Shown here: positions 1 to 8,810 of the stretch, piece by piece
How positions within the stretch are numbered: the stretch's first letter is position 1
Layout: each line of letters begins with the position of its first letter
Assembly: GCA_000307935.1 (NCBI GenBank)
Contig: AMWX01000012.1
Location: forward strand, 124,001 to 188,000
Length of the DNA: 64,000 nt
From: SAR86 cluster bacterium SAR86E
GTDB taxonomy: Bacteria; Pseudomonadota; Gammaproteobacteria; Magnimaribacterales; D2472
Direction of reading: 5' to 3'
The notes under the pieces: generated by a model
What the model saw: the letters and a program-made list of their open reading frames with translations, nothing else
What the model was told of the DNA's origin: nothing
Databases searched by the model: none
Program-made: the position numbers and the translations under genes

Positions 1-1493
1 AAATTATTTTTTGATTCATGCAGCAATTTTATCCTTTCTTTGTTGGGCATAGATTTTATTTTAGGAGATGAATTTATAAACGCAATGGATTCTCTAATAT
101 TATAAGTATCCCAACGCATCAAATCTGAAGATGGGGAACCGGTTTTTGCAAACTGAGTCCAGGAAACTTGAAAAAAATTAGAAATTTTTTGAGCTTCTTT
201 TGAGCAAAAATCTTGAATAATTTTTTTAGATGCAGACCCGAAGACATATGGAAGCTCGCTTGCATGATATGCACCCAATTTACCGTTTAGGAATGGACTA
301 GGCTCATTAAAAAAATATCCATAAGCATTATCTTGATGTTGCTCTAATAGTTCCAATGCGTGAATTCCAAATGTCCAATCAGTCATAATATTTGATAGCG
401 CATGCTTATATTGATTGTCTGATTTTCCTTTGGGTAAATAATTTTCAGCAATTCTATCAATAGCCTCTGTTATGAATAATTTATTTAACCTTTTATAAAA
501 ATTATCTTTATTTAAATTTAGATAATATGGTTCAAATTCTGACCAAAGTCTGTATTCGTCTGCTGTTGTTCCAACTATTAATTTAATTGGTGAATCTTGA
601 AAATTTTTTATGGGATTTAAGGGTAAGAAATTACCATCTGCAATTGGTGCAAATCCTATTTCTGGCGAAAGCCACTTTCCACTTGAAATCATCGTATGTT
701 TTATAGCAGATGCAAGTGAGGTTATTTGCTTGTGATCAAGCAATAGTAAATCATTAATTTTGATTCCATTATCATGTGCGGTTTTGAGGAATAACTCACC
801 CCACTGATTTCCTCTCTCTTTATCAAAAAATGCATTCATTCCTCCGCTTTGACAAATAGCTTTAGAAAATAAATCACCTTCTGGGCTTATTGAAGATTGC
901 AATGCAACACTCCAAGCTCCGGCTGATTCTCCAAAAATAGTGATGTTTTCAGGATCTCCTCCAAACTCAGCAATGTTTTCTTTTACCCATTCTATTGCTA
1001 ACTTTTGATCCATTAAACCTTCATTGCCTGAAGATTTAATTTCACCGTTTGAGACTTCATCAAGCTTTAAGAATCCAAATGGTCCTAAGCGATAGTTAAT
1101 TGTAACTAATACAATTTCATGACGAGGAAGAGAATTAAGATCATAGAGAACTGAATTAGATGAGCCGGTAATATACGCTCCTCCATGAATCCAAATCATT
1201 ACTGGCATATTGCCATTTATATTTTGCGAGGCAATGTTAAGAGACAAACAGTCCACTGATTCATCTGGCATGTTTGGATCAGTTAAAAAAGAATCTTGAT
1301 AAATTGTTTGAGGTGCACTAAGCCCTCTTTTGGTCGCGTCATAAGATATTTGAGAATCAATTTTTTCAGGTGCCTGCCACTGCGTTTTATTGGTTAAGGG
1401 TTTTGCGAAAGGAATGCCATAAAAAAAATTTATATTATTATCATTTACACCAGAAAATTTTCCTGCGCTACAGTGCACACTTATATATGACAT
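1..1493 (-). CDS. Type B carboxylesterase (3' end beyond window)
   Basis: The reading frame is open from an ATG at 1493 to the window edge, about 497 residues, so only the extreme C-terminus is missing. It is an alpha/beta-hydrolase of the carboxylesterase/cholinesterase family, hydrolysing carboxylic esters. Visible marks are the oxyanion-hole segment WIHGGAY (about residues 101-107), the nucleophile elbow GESAG (Ser190), an acidic stretch in TTADEYRLW and the catalytic-histidine segment GAYHASELPYVFG. There is no signal peptide, so it is probably cytoplasmic. The true substrate cannot be read from the sequence. The gene is divergent from the HsaA-like monooxygenase, with a palindrome between them, so the two may share control. 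No clear Shine-Dalgarno precedes the ATG. Confidence 0.85.
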   Translation of the reverse strand, partial: MSYISVHCSAGKFSGVNDNNINFFYGIPFAKPLTNKTQWQAPEKIDSQISYDATKRGLSAPQTIYQDSFLTDPNMPDESVDCLSLNIASQNINGNMPVMIWIHGGAYITGSSNSVLYDLNSLPRHEIVLVTINYRLGPFGFLKLDEVSNGEIKSSGNEGLMDQKLAIEWVKENIAEFGGDPENITIFGESAGAWSVALQSSISPEGDLFSKAICQSGGMNAFFDKERGNQWGELFLKTAHDNGIKINDLLLLDHKQITSLASAIKHTMISSGKWLSPEIGFAPIADGNFLPLNPIKNFQDSPIKLIVGTTADEYRLWSEFEPYYLNLNKDNFYKRLNKLFITEAIDRIAENYLPKGKSDNQYKHALSNIMTDWTFGIHALELLEQHQDNAYGYFFNEPSPFLNGKLGAYHASELPYVFGSASKKIIQDFCSKEAQKISNFFQVSWTQFAKTGSPSSDLMRWDTYNIRESIAFINSSPKIKSMPNKERIKLLHESKNN

Positions 1494-1541
1494 CAAACAA
1501 TTATAGATGCATATAGTAAAAAATTTCTGAATACGCAATAT

Positions 1542-1559
1542 TGAACATGAATGTGTTCA
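1542..1559. promoter_or_regulatory. Operator-like inverted repeat in divergent intergenic region
   Basis: TGAACA (1542-1547) and TGTTCA (1554-1559) form perfect inverted arms around a 6-base spacer, between two divergently transcribed genes. The layout fits a dimeric repressor site (for example TetR type). No regulator gene is adjacent, so the binding protein is unknown. Confidence 0.35.
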
Positions 1560-1676
1560 TAAAAATTAATAATTGTAATATTAATCGTAAAAATAATGAT
1601 AAAAAATATGAATTATTATGTTGAATTAACAAAGTATTAATGGAATCATTACTATCAATACAAAAAAAGGTGAAAA

Positions 1677-2879
1677 ATGGCATTAGCAGCAATTACCAAA
1701 GAAAGAACAAATCCTGACCTACACAACGAAATGATCAGAAAAGCTGAAGATCTTATTCCTGTTCTCAAGAAAAGATCTGAATCCGCAAACATTGATCGAA
1801 GAATTCCTAAAGAAACTATCCAAGACATGAAGGATGCCGGATTTTTTAAGATTCTTCAACCTAAGCAATATGGTGGTCATGAATTAGATCCGCACACTTT
1901 TTCAGAAGTCCAATTAAGAATTGCGCAAGGCTGTATGTCCACTGCATGGGTTTTAGGTGTTGTTGGCATTCATCCTTTTCAACTTGCTCTTTATGATGAT
2001 AAAGCTCAACAAGAAGTTTGGGGTGAAGATGACAATACTCTCGTTTCATCTTCTTATGCTCCTATGGGGCAAGTCACTCCTGTGGAAGGTGGATTTAAAT
2101 TTTCAGGTCATTGGCAATGGTCAAGTGGTTCAGAGCATTGCGATTGGGCGTTACTTGGTGGTTTAATCTTCCCACCTGAAGGAGGCGCTCCTGAATATAG
2201 AACTTTTCTAATTCCCAAAAGTGACTACGAAATAAAAGACACTTGGTACTCAATGGGTTTAAAGGCAACTGGTAGCCAAGATATCCACGTTAATGATGTG
2301 TTTGTTCCAGAATATCGAACTCATAAACAGTCTGACGGCTTCAACCTAACCAATCCGGGATACGAGGTAAACAAAAATGATTTATATAAAATACCTTGGG
2401 GTCAATTATTTGTAAGAGCTGTTTCTACCCCAGCAATCGGTGCTACAAAGAAAATGCTGGAACTATTTATAGATGGTGCCAATAACAAAGCTTCTAGCGA
2501 TCCTGCAAAATTAGCTGGTGACACTCACACTCAATCAATTGTAGCTGAAGCATCGGCAAAACTGGATGCCATAGAAACCGTTATGTTTAGGAACTATGAT
2601 GTGATGGTAGATCATGCTGGCAATCAAGGTGGTATCGCTATGATTGACAGAGTGAAGTTTAGATATGACGCATCCTTGGTTATAGAAAAGTGTCTAGAAG
2701 TAGTTGATACTCTATTTTCAAATGCAGGTGGTGGTGCAGTATTTGCAGGCAGTGATATTCAAAAAATATTTTTAGACGTTCACACATCCAGAGCTCATGT
2801 TGCAAATAATCCTGTTAGCTTTTCAAGAAACTATGGAGCCATGCAGCTTGGAGTAGAGAATACAGACTATTTTGTATAA
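1677..2879 (+). CDS. HsaA-like flavin-dependent monooxygenase (acyl-CoA dehydrogenase fold)
   Basis: This 400-residue protein belongs to the group D flavin monooxygenases with an acyl-CoA dehydrogenase fold (HsaA/HpaH type oxygenase components), which hydroxylate phenolic or steroid-ring substrates using FMNH2 from a separate reductase. The N-terminal helical domain (about 1-110) contains GGHELDPHTF. The middle beta domain has GFKFSGHWQWSSGSEHCDWALLGG, here described as the FSG(x)W(x)WSSG flavin-site pattern typical of HsaA. The C-terminal helical domain contains NAGGGAVF. The ATG is preceded by AAGGTG at suitable spacing. No reductase partner (HsaB type) is adjacent, so the reductase must be elsewhere. 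A true acyl-CoA dehydrogenase is less likely because of the WSSGSEH motif, but substrate is unknown. Confidence 0.75.
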   Translation: MALAAITKERTNPDLHNEMIRKAEDLIPVLKKRSESANIDRRIPKETIQDMKDAGFFKILQPKQYGGHELDPHTFSEVQLRIAQGCMSTAWVLGVVGIHPFQLALYDDKAQQEVWGEDDNTLVSSSYAPMGQVTPVEGGFKFSGHWQWSSGSEHCDWALLGGLIFPPEGGAPEYRTFLIPKSDYEIKDTWYSMGLKATGSQDIHVNDVFVPEYRTHKQSDGFNLTNPGYEVNKNDLYKIPWGQLFVRAVSTPAIGATKKMLELFIDGANNKASSDPAKLAGDTHTQSIVAEASAKLDAIETVMFRNYDVMVDHAGNQGGIAMIDRVKFRYDASLVIEKCLEVVDTLFSNAGGGAVFAGSDIQKIFLDVHTSRAHVANNPVSFSRNYGAMQLGVENTDYFV

Positions 2880-2882
2880 ATC

Positions 2883-3650
2883 TTAAAGGTGGTAACCGCC
2901 ATCAACTGGAACACAGTGTCCAGTAATGTAACCTCCTTTACTTGAGGCTAAAAACACAGCTGTGTCAGCAACTTCTTTGGGAAATCCAAACCTTTTAATA
3001 GCTAGTGTATTCATAACAGCTTCATGCCAGGCATCATCAAAGAAAGTATTATTTTCCTCTCTTAATCTATGAAAAATTCCGGTATCTATTACACCAAGTG
3101 CAATTGAATTAGCCCTTATGCCATTTTTTCCTTCCTCTTTTGCTATACCCCTTAAAACGTGCTCTATTGTTGCTTTAGGAGCAACAGATAAAATATCACC
3201 AGGAGGATACTTAAATAGACCTGCTGAACTTATGAAAACTATAGAGCCTTTAGACTCACGCAAATAAGGTAATCCAGATTTTATTAGATTAAAAAAACCA
3301 TTGATGTCTGCATCAATAACTCCTTTCCATAAATCAATATCTATTTCATTAATAAATTTTTGCGGTATATCAAATCCTGCGGCATTAACAAGAGTATTAA
3401 TAGAGCCATAGTCTTTTATTACATTCTTAAAAGTATCTTCTACGGATTTTGAATTGCTATTATCTAATTGGTATATATTTACATCAGCTTTAATTTCATT
3501 TGCTATATCAATCGCAGCTTGCTCATTTTTATAATAGGTAATGGCAACCTTGGCATTCGAATTAGCAAATTCTTGAGCACATAATGATCCGATACCCCCA
3601 CTTCCTCCGACAATCAAAACACAACCCTCTTTAAAATTTGAATCTATCAT
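2883..3650 (-). CDS. SDR-family oxidoreductase with altered active site, coupled to aceF
   Basis: A 255-residue classical-size short-chain dehydrogenase. The cofactor loop GGSGGIG (about 15-21), a NAAG segment (89-92), catalytic Ser region FISSAG (139-144) and the C-terminal ITGHCVPVDGG end are typical. The usual YxxxK motif is not: the spot reads SVAPK, so Ser155 stands where the catalytic Tyr should be, while Lys159 is kept. The nearest Tyr (148) is not at a canonical spacing. The gene overlaps aceF by ATGA, so it is translationally coupled to pyruvate dehydrogenase, in the position where many bacteria have lpd. Function is unknown; it may be a degenerate enzyme or use another proton donor. 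Confidence 0.7.
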   Translation of the reverse strand: MIDSNFKEGCVLIVGGSGGIGSLCAQEFANSNAKVAITYYKNEQAAIDIANEIKADVNIYQLDNSNSKSVEDTFKNVIKDYGSINTLVNAAGFDIPQKFINEIDIDLWKGVIDADINGFFNLIKSGLPYLRESKGSIVFISSAGLFKYPPGDILSVAPKATIEHVLRGIAKEEGKNGIRANSIALGVIDTGIFHRLREENNTFFDDAWHEAVMNTLAIKRFGFPKEVADTAVFLASSKGGYITGHCVPVDGGYHL

Positions 3651-4930
3651 TTAAAACTCTTTTCAATCAATTCATTATCAGACAAGGCTTCTCCCAACTG
3701 ACTAGTAAATTGTACTGCATAGACCCCATTAATTGCGCGGTGATCATAACTCAGTGAAATTGGTAAGAAGCTTCGGCCCTCAAAGCCAGCTTTTGATGAA
3801 ATAACTTTTTCGTAGCTTTTTGATACTCCTAATATACCCACTTCAGGAGGATTGATTATTGGCGTAAAAAATCTTCCACCAATTGCTCCCAGAGAACTTA
3901 TGCTAAAAGACGCACCTTTCAAATCAGCAATTTTTAACTTTCGTTTTTTTGCGGCTTGAGCTAATTCACTAATTTCTGACGAGATTTCCACAATTGATTT
4001 TAATTGAGCATTTTTTACATTTGGCACAATCAGCCCCTCAGGAGTATCCACAGCAATACCCAGATTGACATAATCTTTCAAAATAATTTTTTCTAAATTA
4101 TGATCTAAAGAGCAGTTGAGTAATGGGTAATCTGCAAGTAATTGGGAAACAATTTTCGCTATAAAGGCTAGAGGTGAGATTTTTATTTTATGCTTTTTAC
4201 ATAATCGAGCTCTAGTTTCAAGCAATATAGTTAAATCACATTCATCATGTTGTGTAACATGCGGGATATTGATCCAAGATGTATGGAGGTTAGCAAGAGA
4301 AGATTTTTGAAACTTTGAAAGCTTTTGCTCCTTAATTGGTCCCCATTTTGAATAATCAATATCAGGCTGAGAAAACTCAAAGCTATTTTCTTGCGGAGCT
4401 GCAGAAAGTCGAGATTTTACAAATAAATGTAAGTCTTCTTTTTGTATTCTATTCTTCGGGCCTGTTGGTTGCACTTGTGATAATTCAATTCCAAATTCTC
4501 TTGCGAGCTTTCTAACTGCGGGTCCTGCATAGATGTTTTCATTATTTGTATTTGAAATATTTAGAGAATTTTTTAGTTTTTCAGGGCTAGCTAATTGTTC
4601 AGATTTAATATTTTCTGATTCTTCACTAACAGTATGATTCTTTTGATCTGTATTTTTTGGAGGGACTTTTTCATCCTTTTCCACAACATCGTCAGAAACT
4701 TCAATTTGTAAAAAAGGCAAGCCTGAATTTACCGTATCTCCAACAGAAACTTCAATAGAAATTACTTTACCAATTGCAGATGCTGAGATTTCCATTGCAG
4801 CTTTATCAGATTCCAAAACAATGATTGGATCCTCAGAGTCAACTTGATCTCCCGCTTTAGCGCAAATTTCGATCACCTCAACATCCTCAGCTTCACCTAG
4901 GTCTGGAATATTAATAGTTTTATTAGCCAT
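3647..4930 (-). CDS. aceF: Pyruvate dehydrogenase E2, dihydrolipoyl acetyltransferase
   Basis: E2 core of the pyruvate dehydrogenase complex; it moves the acetyl group from lipoyl-lysine to CoA. Domains in order: one lipoyl domain with ESDKAAME (lipoyl Lys43), an acidic/polar linker, a peripheral-subunit binding domain (AGPAVRKLAREFGI, about residues 137-170) and the catalytic domain ending in SYDHRAING. The His and the Asn in HRAING match the His/Asn pair known from Azotobacter E2p. E. coli AceF has three lipoyl domains; one is present here, giving 427 residues. I place the start at the ATG at 4930, which overlaps the aceE stop as TAATG and has GGGAAG upstream; a TTG four codons earlier is less likely. 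Confidence 0.93.
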   Translation of the reverse strand: MANKTINIPDLGEAEDVEVIEICAKAGDQVDSEDPIIVLESDKAAMEISASAIGKVISIEVSVGDTVNSGLPFLQIEVSDDVVEKDEKVPPKNTDQKNHTVSEESENIKSEQLASPEKLKNSLNISNTNNENIYAGPAVRKLAREFGIELSQVQPTGPKNRIQKEDLHLFVKSRLSAAPQENSFEFSQPDIDYSKWGPIKEQKLSKFQKSSLANLHTSWINIPHVTQHDECDLTILLETRARLCKKHKIKISPLAFIAKIVSQLLADYPLLNCSLDHNLEKIILKDYVNLGIAVDTPEGLIVPNVKNAQLKSIVEISSEISELAQAAKKRKLKIADLKGASFSISSLGAIGGRFFTPIINPPEVGILGVSKSYEKVISSKAGFEGRSFLPISLSYDHRAINGVYAVQFTSQLGEALSDNELIEKSFK

Positions 4931-7581
4931 TAGACTTCCCAAGGATTTGGTTTGCTTGGATTAACCTTTAATTTTTTGTAAAAAGCTGTAATTTGTTTTT
5001 TATTGAGATCTCCTTTTTGAAAAAGAGAGTAAATAGCGATTCTAGCAATGCTAGTTGCATCTACTTCAAAAAATTCTCGAAGTTTTTGTCGAGAGTCGCT
5101 TCTTCCGTATCCGTCTGTTCCAAGTGTATAGTATGGTGCTTTAATAAAACCTCTAATTTGTTCAGGATAAGCGCGCATATAGTCAGTCGCTGCAACAACA
5201 GGTATTTCTGAGTTTGACAAACACTCTTCTACATAGGTTTGCTGTTGCTTTGATGTTGGATTTAACTCATTAAAACGCTCTTTCTCCATTCCGTCTTTTC
5301 TTAGCATATTAAAGCTAGTAGCACTCCAGACATCAGATCCAATTCCAAAAGAATCTAGTATTTTTTGAGCCTTGATTGATTCATTAAGAATTGATCCAGA
5401 GCCAATTAATGTAACCTGAGGATCGCTATGATTATTAAGCTTGTATAAGCCCTTAATAATTCCTTCCTCTGAATCTTTTGGTTGAGCAGGTTGCAAGTAG
5501 TTTTCGTTGGTAACAGTAATGTAGTAGTAGTAATTTTCAAGATCTACAAACATTTTCTTAATTCCATCTTTAAAAATTACTGCTAATTCATAGGCGTATG
5601 CCGGATCATATGAGCGGCAATTAGGAATAGTTGAAGAAAATATATGGCTATGACCATCTTGATGCTGCAAACCTTCTCCATTTAAAGTAGTTCTTCCAGA
5701 TGTAGCTCCAATCAAAAATCCCTTGGCTTGCGAGTCACCGGCAGCCCAAGCAAGATCATGAATACGCTGAAAACCAAACATTGAATAGAATAAGTAAATA
5801 GGAATCATTGGTATGTTGTAGTTTGAATATGCTGTTGCCAGAGCAATCCAGGCTGAGAATGCTCCAGCTTCGTTTATACCTTCTTCAAGCATGACTCCGT
5901 CTTTTGATTCCTTGTACCACATTACTTGATCAGCATCTTCGGGTTTATACTTTTGACCCTCGGAAGAATAAATACCAATTTGTCTAAACAAACCCTCCAT
6001 TCCAAAAGTTCTAGCTTCATCAGGCACAATTGGAACGATACGCTCTCCAATATTTTTGTCTTTTAAAATATCTGTCATCATTCTTACAAATGACATAGTG
6101 GAGGAAATTTCTTTATCTTTAAATCCTTGAGTAAATTTCTGAAAAATCGAATCTGATGGCTCGGAGAGTTTCTGAGTATGGTCACGCCTTCTCGGTATCG
6201 GGCCTCCTAAGCCATCTCTAGTTTTTAAAAGGTATTGTATTTCAGGTGAATCTTTTGGAGGTTTAACATATGGAAGTTTTTCAATCTCCTTATCTGTTAC
6301 TGGAATGTCAAACTTATCTCTGAATGATTTGATATTTTCAAGTGTTAATTTTTTTACTTGATGAGTTGTATTATCTGCTTCTCTTGATCCAGTCCCATAA
6401 CCTTTTGTAGTCAGGGCAAGAATTACTGTTGGAGCTCCTTTAGAATTTACTGCTTTATGATACGCAGCATAAACTTTATATGGATCATGCCCGCCTCGGT
6501 TTAATTTATATATGTCTTCGTCAGTTAGATCATCAACCATTTCCAATACATCGGGGTCTTGTCCGAAGAATTTTTCCCGAGTATAGGCTCCGCCTTTTGC
6601 TTTAAAATTTTGAAGTTCGCCATCTACCACTGCATCCATGAGTTCTTGAAGCTTATCTTCCTTGTCCCTGGCAAAGATTGGATCCCATAGTCTTCCCCAA
6701 ATAACCTTGATAACATTCCAACCTGAGCCTCTAAATTCTCTTTCTAATTCATGAATAATTTTATTGTTTCCTCGAACAGGTCCATCTAATCTTTGCAAAT
6801 TACAGTTTACTACAAAAATTAAATTCTCTAGTTTTTCTCTACCCGCCAAACCGATAGCACCTTTAGATTCTGGTTCGTCCATTTCTCCATCACCACAAAA
6901 AACCCAAACCTTTCTATCGTTCCTTGGAGCAAGGCCTCTTGCCGATAAATATCTCATAATATTTGCTTGATAAATTCCCATAATTGGCCCCAAACCCATT
7001 GAAACTGTTGGAAATTGCCAATAATCAGGCATCAACCATGGATGAGGATAAGATGAAATTCCAGGCTTATCGACTTCTCTTCTAAAGTTATCCAAATCAT
7101 CTTCTGATAGATATCCCTCTAAAAAGCTTCTTGCATAAATTCCAGGTGAAGAGTGTCCTTGAAAATATATTAGATCTTCTTGGCTATCTTTTGACCCTTG
7201 AAAAAAATAATTAAATCCAATGTCATACAAAGTTGCTGAAGAAGAAAAAGTTGCAATGTGGCCACCTAAGTCATCCGATGACTTATTTGCCCTCAGCACC
7301 ATTACCAAGGCATTCCATCTTATAAGAGATCTTATCTTGCGTTCCATGAAAAGATCCCCGGGCATTTTGGCTTCTTCATTTACTGGAATTGAGTTTCTAA
7401 ATGGGGTGGTTAGATTAAAGTCAGGAATGGTCCCTGATTCTGTTAATTTTGATGCAAGTTTACCTAAAATAAATGAAGCTCTATTATTGCCATCTTCATT
7501 AATAATATTTTCTAATGCGTCTAACCATTCCTTGAGCTCAAGATCATTTACCGAGTTATTTTTTTTAGACTGATCTTTCAA
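4930..7581 (-). CDS. aceE: Pyruvate dehydrogenase E1, homodimeric type
   Basis: Thiamine-diphosphate-dependent decarboxylase of pyruvate, 883 residues, matching the homodimeric gammaproteobacterial E1 (E. coli AceE 887). The ThDP motif GDGEMDEPES and the Asn-rich continuation FVVNCNLQRLDG are present, as are SGRTTLNGEGLQHQDGHSH and the N-terminal E2-binding region. No ATG lies near the expected N-terminus; the first start in frame is TTG at 7581, and homology to the family begins a few residues later (ELKEWLDAL). The gene heads an operon with aceF and an SDR. A palindrome lies at the predicted transcription start. No pdhR or lpd is nearby. Confidence 0.95.
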   Translation of the reverse strand: MKDQSKKNNSVNDLELKEWLDALENIINEDGNNRASFILGKLASKLTESGTIPDFNLTTPFRNSIPVNEEAKMPGDLFMERKIRSLIRWNALVMVLRANKSSDDLGGHIATFSSSATLYDIGFNYFFQGSKDSQEDLIYFQGHSSPGIYARSFLEGYLSEDDLDNFRREVDKPGISSYPHPWLMPDYWQFPTVSMGLGPIMGIYQANIMRYLSARGLAPRNDRKVWVFCGDGEMDEPESKGAIGLAGREKLENLIFVVNCNLQRLDGPVRGNNKIIHELEREFRGSGWNVIKVIWGRLWDPIFARDKEDKLQELMDAVVDGELQNFKAKGGAYTREKFFGQDPDVLEMVDDLTDEDIYKLNRGGHDPYKVYAAYHKAVNSKGAPTVILALTTKGYGTGSREADNTTHQVKKLTLENIKSFRDKFDIPVTDKEIEKLPYVKPPKDSPEIQYLLKTRDGLGGPIPRRRDHTQKLSEPSDSIFQKFTQGFKDKEISSTMSFVRMMTDILKDKNIGERIVPIVPDEARTFGMEGLFRQIGIYSSEGQKYKPEDADQVMWYKESKDGVMLEEGINEAGAFSAWIALATAYSNYNIPMIPIYLFYSMFGFQRIHDLAWAAGDSQAKGFLIGATSGRTTLNGEGLQHQDGHSHIFSSTIPNCRSYDPAYAYELAVIFKDGIKKMFVDLENYYYYITVTNENYLQPAQPKDSEEGIIKGLYKLNNHSDPQVTLIGSGSILNESIKAQKILDSFGIGSDVWSATSFNMLRKDGMEKERFNELNPTSKQQQTYVEECLSNSEIPVVAATDYMRAYPEQIRGFIKAPYYTLGTDGYGRSDSRQKLREFFEVDATSIARIAIYSLFQKGDLNKKQITAFYKKLKVNPSKPNPWEV

Positions 7582-7594
7582 AATTTTTTTAATT

Positions 7595-7613
7595 TGACAA
7601 CGCTGTCATTATA
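7595..7613 (-). promoter_or_regulatory. aceE promoter -10 with adjacent operator-like palindrome
   Basis: On the minus strand TATAAT lies at 7608-7613, and directly downstream TGACA and TGTCA (7595-7599 and 7604-7608) form inverted arms over the likely start of transcription, about 20 bases before the aceE start. No good -35 is visible. The site does not match the PdhR consensus, so the regulator is unknown. Confidence 0.35.
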
Positions 7614-7678
7614 TATCGATTTCTATAATTTTTGTTATTATATTATTTATATAAAATTTAACCAAAAGGTAAATAATT

Positions 7679-8557
7679 ATGCGTTTTTCATATCACCCAT
7701 CAATGTGCAATCCATCATTTTATCTAGAGCTTGGAAAAGCTGCTGAAGCTGCAGGCTTTGATGCAATAACATTTCCTGACAGCATCTGCTATCCAAAAGA
7801 ATGTGATTCAACATATCCATATAATGATGATGGTAGCAGAGAGTTTCTTGATGGAGTTCCCTTCCTGGAACCGTTTTCTATTATTCCAGCTATTGCAGCT
7901 GTTACAGAAAAGCTAGAATTTTCTACATCTGTTTATAAACTTGCTCCTAGACAAGCTGTAACAACTGCGAAATTTGTTACTACGCTGGGCGTAATGACCA
8001 ATAATAGATTCCATTTTGGAGTAGGAGTCAGTCCATGGTATGAGGACTTCCTTGCTACAGGAGAGCGCTGGGAAAAAAGAGGAAAAAGAATGGATGAACA
8101 AATAGATATTCTTAAAGGGCTCATGAATGGAGAATACTTTGCTTATAAGGGGGATTTTTATGATATTCCAGAACTAAAGCTTTGCCCTGTGCCTACAAAA
8201 CCTGTCCCTATTTTGATTGGAGGTCATTCAAAGCTTGCTTTAAAAAGAGCTGCGAGAGTTGGAGACGGCTGGATAAGCGCTGGATTAAGTTTAGATGAAA
8301 CAAAAGCTCTAATAGATCAGATAAATAATTATAGGAGTGAATTCGGAACTTTAGATCATCCAAATTATCAATTTCAAGTGATGGGTGAAGCAGCCTATTC
8401 ACCAAAGGGAATAAAACAACTTGAAGAACTTGGTGCAACAGAAGTTATAGTTGCATTTAGAAACACTTATGAAGGTGGGGCAGATGAAAGAACACTTGAA
8501 AGCATGATAGCTGAAATCAATTGGTATGCTAAGGAAGTAATTAACAAATCTATTTAA
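7679..8557 (+). CDS. Luciferase-like (LLM class) flavin-dependent oxidoreductase
   Basis: A 292-residue single-domain TIM-barrel protein of the bacterial luciferase-like family, the group that includes F420-dependent and FMN-dependent enzymes. Typical features are the N-terminal strand MRFSYHP, AAEAAGFDAITFPDS, LEFSTSVYKLAPRQ, a glycine-rich RFHFGVGVSPW segment, and PILIGGHSKLALKRAARVGDGW, which is the conserved phosphate-binding region of LLM enzymes. AAGG lies about 10 bases before the ATG. Whether F420 or FMN is used cannot be decided from sequence alone; most gammaproteobacteria do not make F420. It is divergent from aceE and converges on tRNA-Pro, with one base between them. Confidence 0.8.
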   Translation: MRFSYHPSMCNPSFYLELGKAAEAAGFDAITFPDSICYPKECDSTYPYNDDGSREFLDGVPFLEPFSIIPAIAAVTEKLEFSTSVYKLAPRQAVTTAKFVTTLGVMTNNRFHFGVGVSPWYEDFLATGERWEKRGKRMDEQIDILKGLMNGEYFAYKGDFYDIPELKLCPVPTKPVPILIGGHSKLALKRAARVGDGWISAGLSLDETKALIDQINNYRSEFGTLDHPNYQFQVMGEAAYSPKGIKQLEELGATEVIVAFRNTYEGGADERTLESMIAEINWYAKEVINKSI

Positions 8558-8558
8558 A

Positions 8559-8635
8559 TGGTCGGGATGGCCGGATTTGAACCGACGACCACCTCACCCC
8601 CAGCGAGGTGCGCTACCAGGCTGCGCTACATCCCG
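8559..8635 (-). tRNA. tRNA-Pro (anticodon GGG)
   Basis: The minus strand folds as a full cloverleaf: acceptor CGGGATG/CATCCCG, D arm GCGC..GCGC, anticodon loop CTGGGGG giving anticodon GGG, T arm with GGTTCAAATCC, and an encoded CCA (8559-8561). It is 77 nt including CCA. Confidence 0.93.
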
Positions 8636-8651
8636 AAATCACATAAAAAAT

Positions 8652-8657
8652 ATTATA
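8652..8657 (-). promoter_or_regulatory. Probable -10 box for tRNA-Pro
   Basis: TATAAT on the minus strand ends 16 bases upstream of the mature tRNA 5' end. The -35 region is poor, and AT-rich context makes chance matches easy. Confidence 0.35.
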
Positions 8658-8751
8658 TTGTAAAAAGCTGAAAAAAGATTATTCTATCCGTCGAATGCAC
8701 GTTATAAAAGCATATAAAATGTGCAAAAAAAAACATTATTAAAAAAAAATG

Positions 8752-8780
8752 TTGCTAAAATAGTTTTTTTTTATGATAAT
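8752..8780 (+). promoter_or_regulatory. Probable promoter of the GfcA-like gene
   Basis: TTGCTA (8752-8757) and GATAAT (8775-8780) are separated by 17 bases, about 30 bases before the coding start. GGAG (8797-8800) then serves as ribosome binding site ten bases before the ATG. Confidence 0.45.
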
Positions 8781-8810
8781 TAGAACCTAATACATTGGAG
8801 CTTAAAAAAA

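Noticed and set aside
3690-3740. Asn instead of Asp in the HRxxDG-type catalytic motif of AceF
   Set aside because: The His/Asn pair is known from Azotobacter E2p and so is not a defect.
7220-7573. A 117-codon open frame opposite the start of aceE
   Set aside because: It is fully antisense to conserved aceE sequence and has no ribosome binding site.
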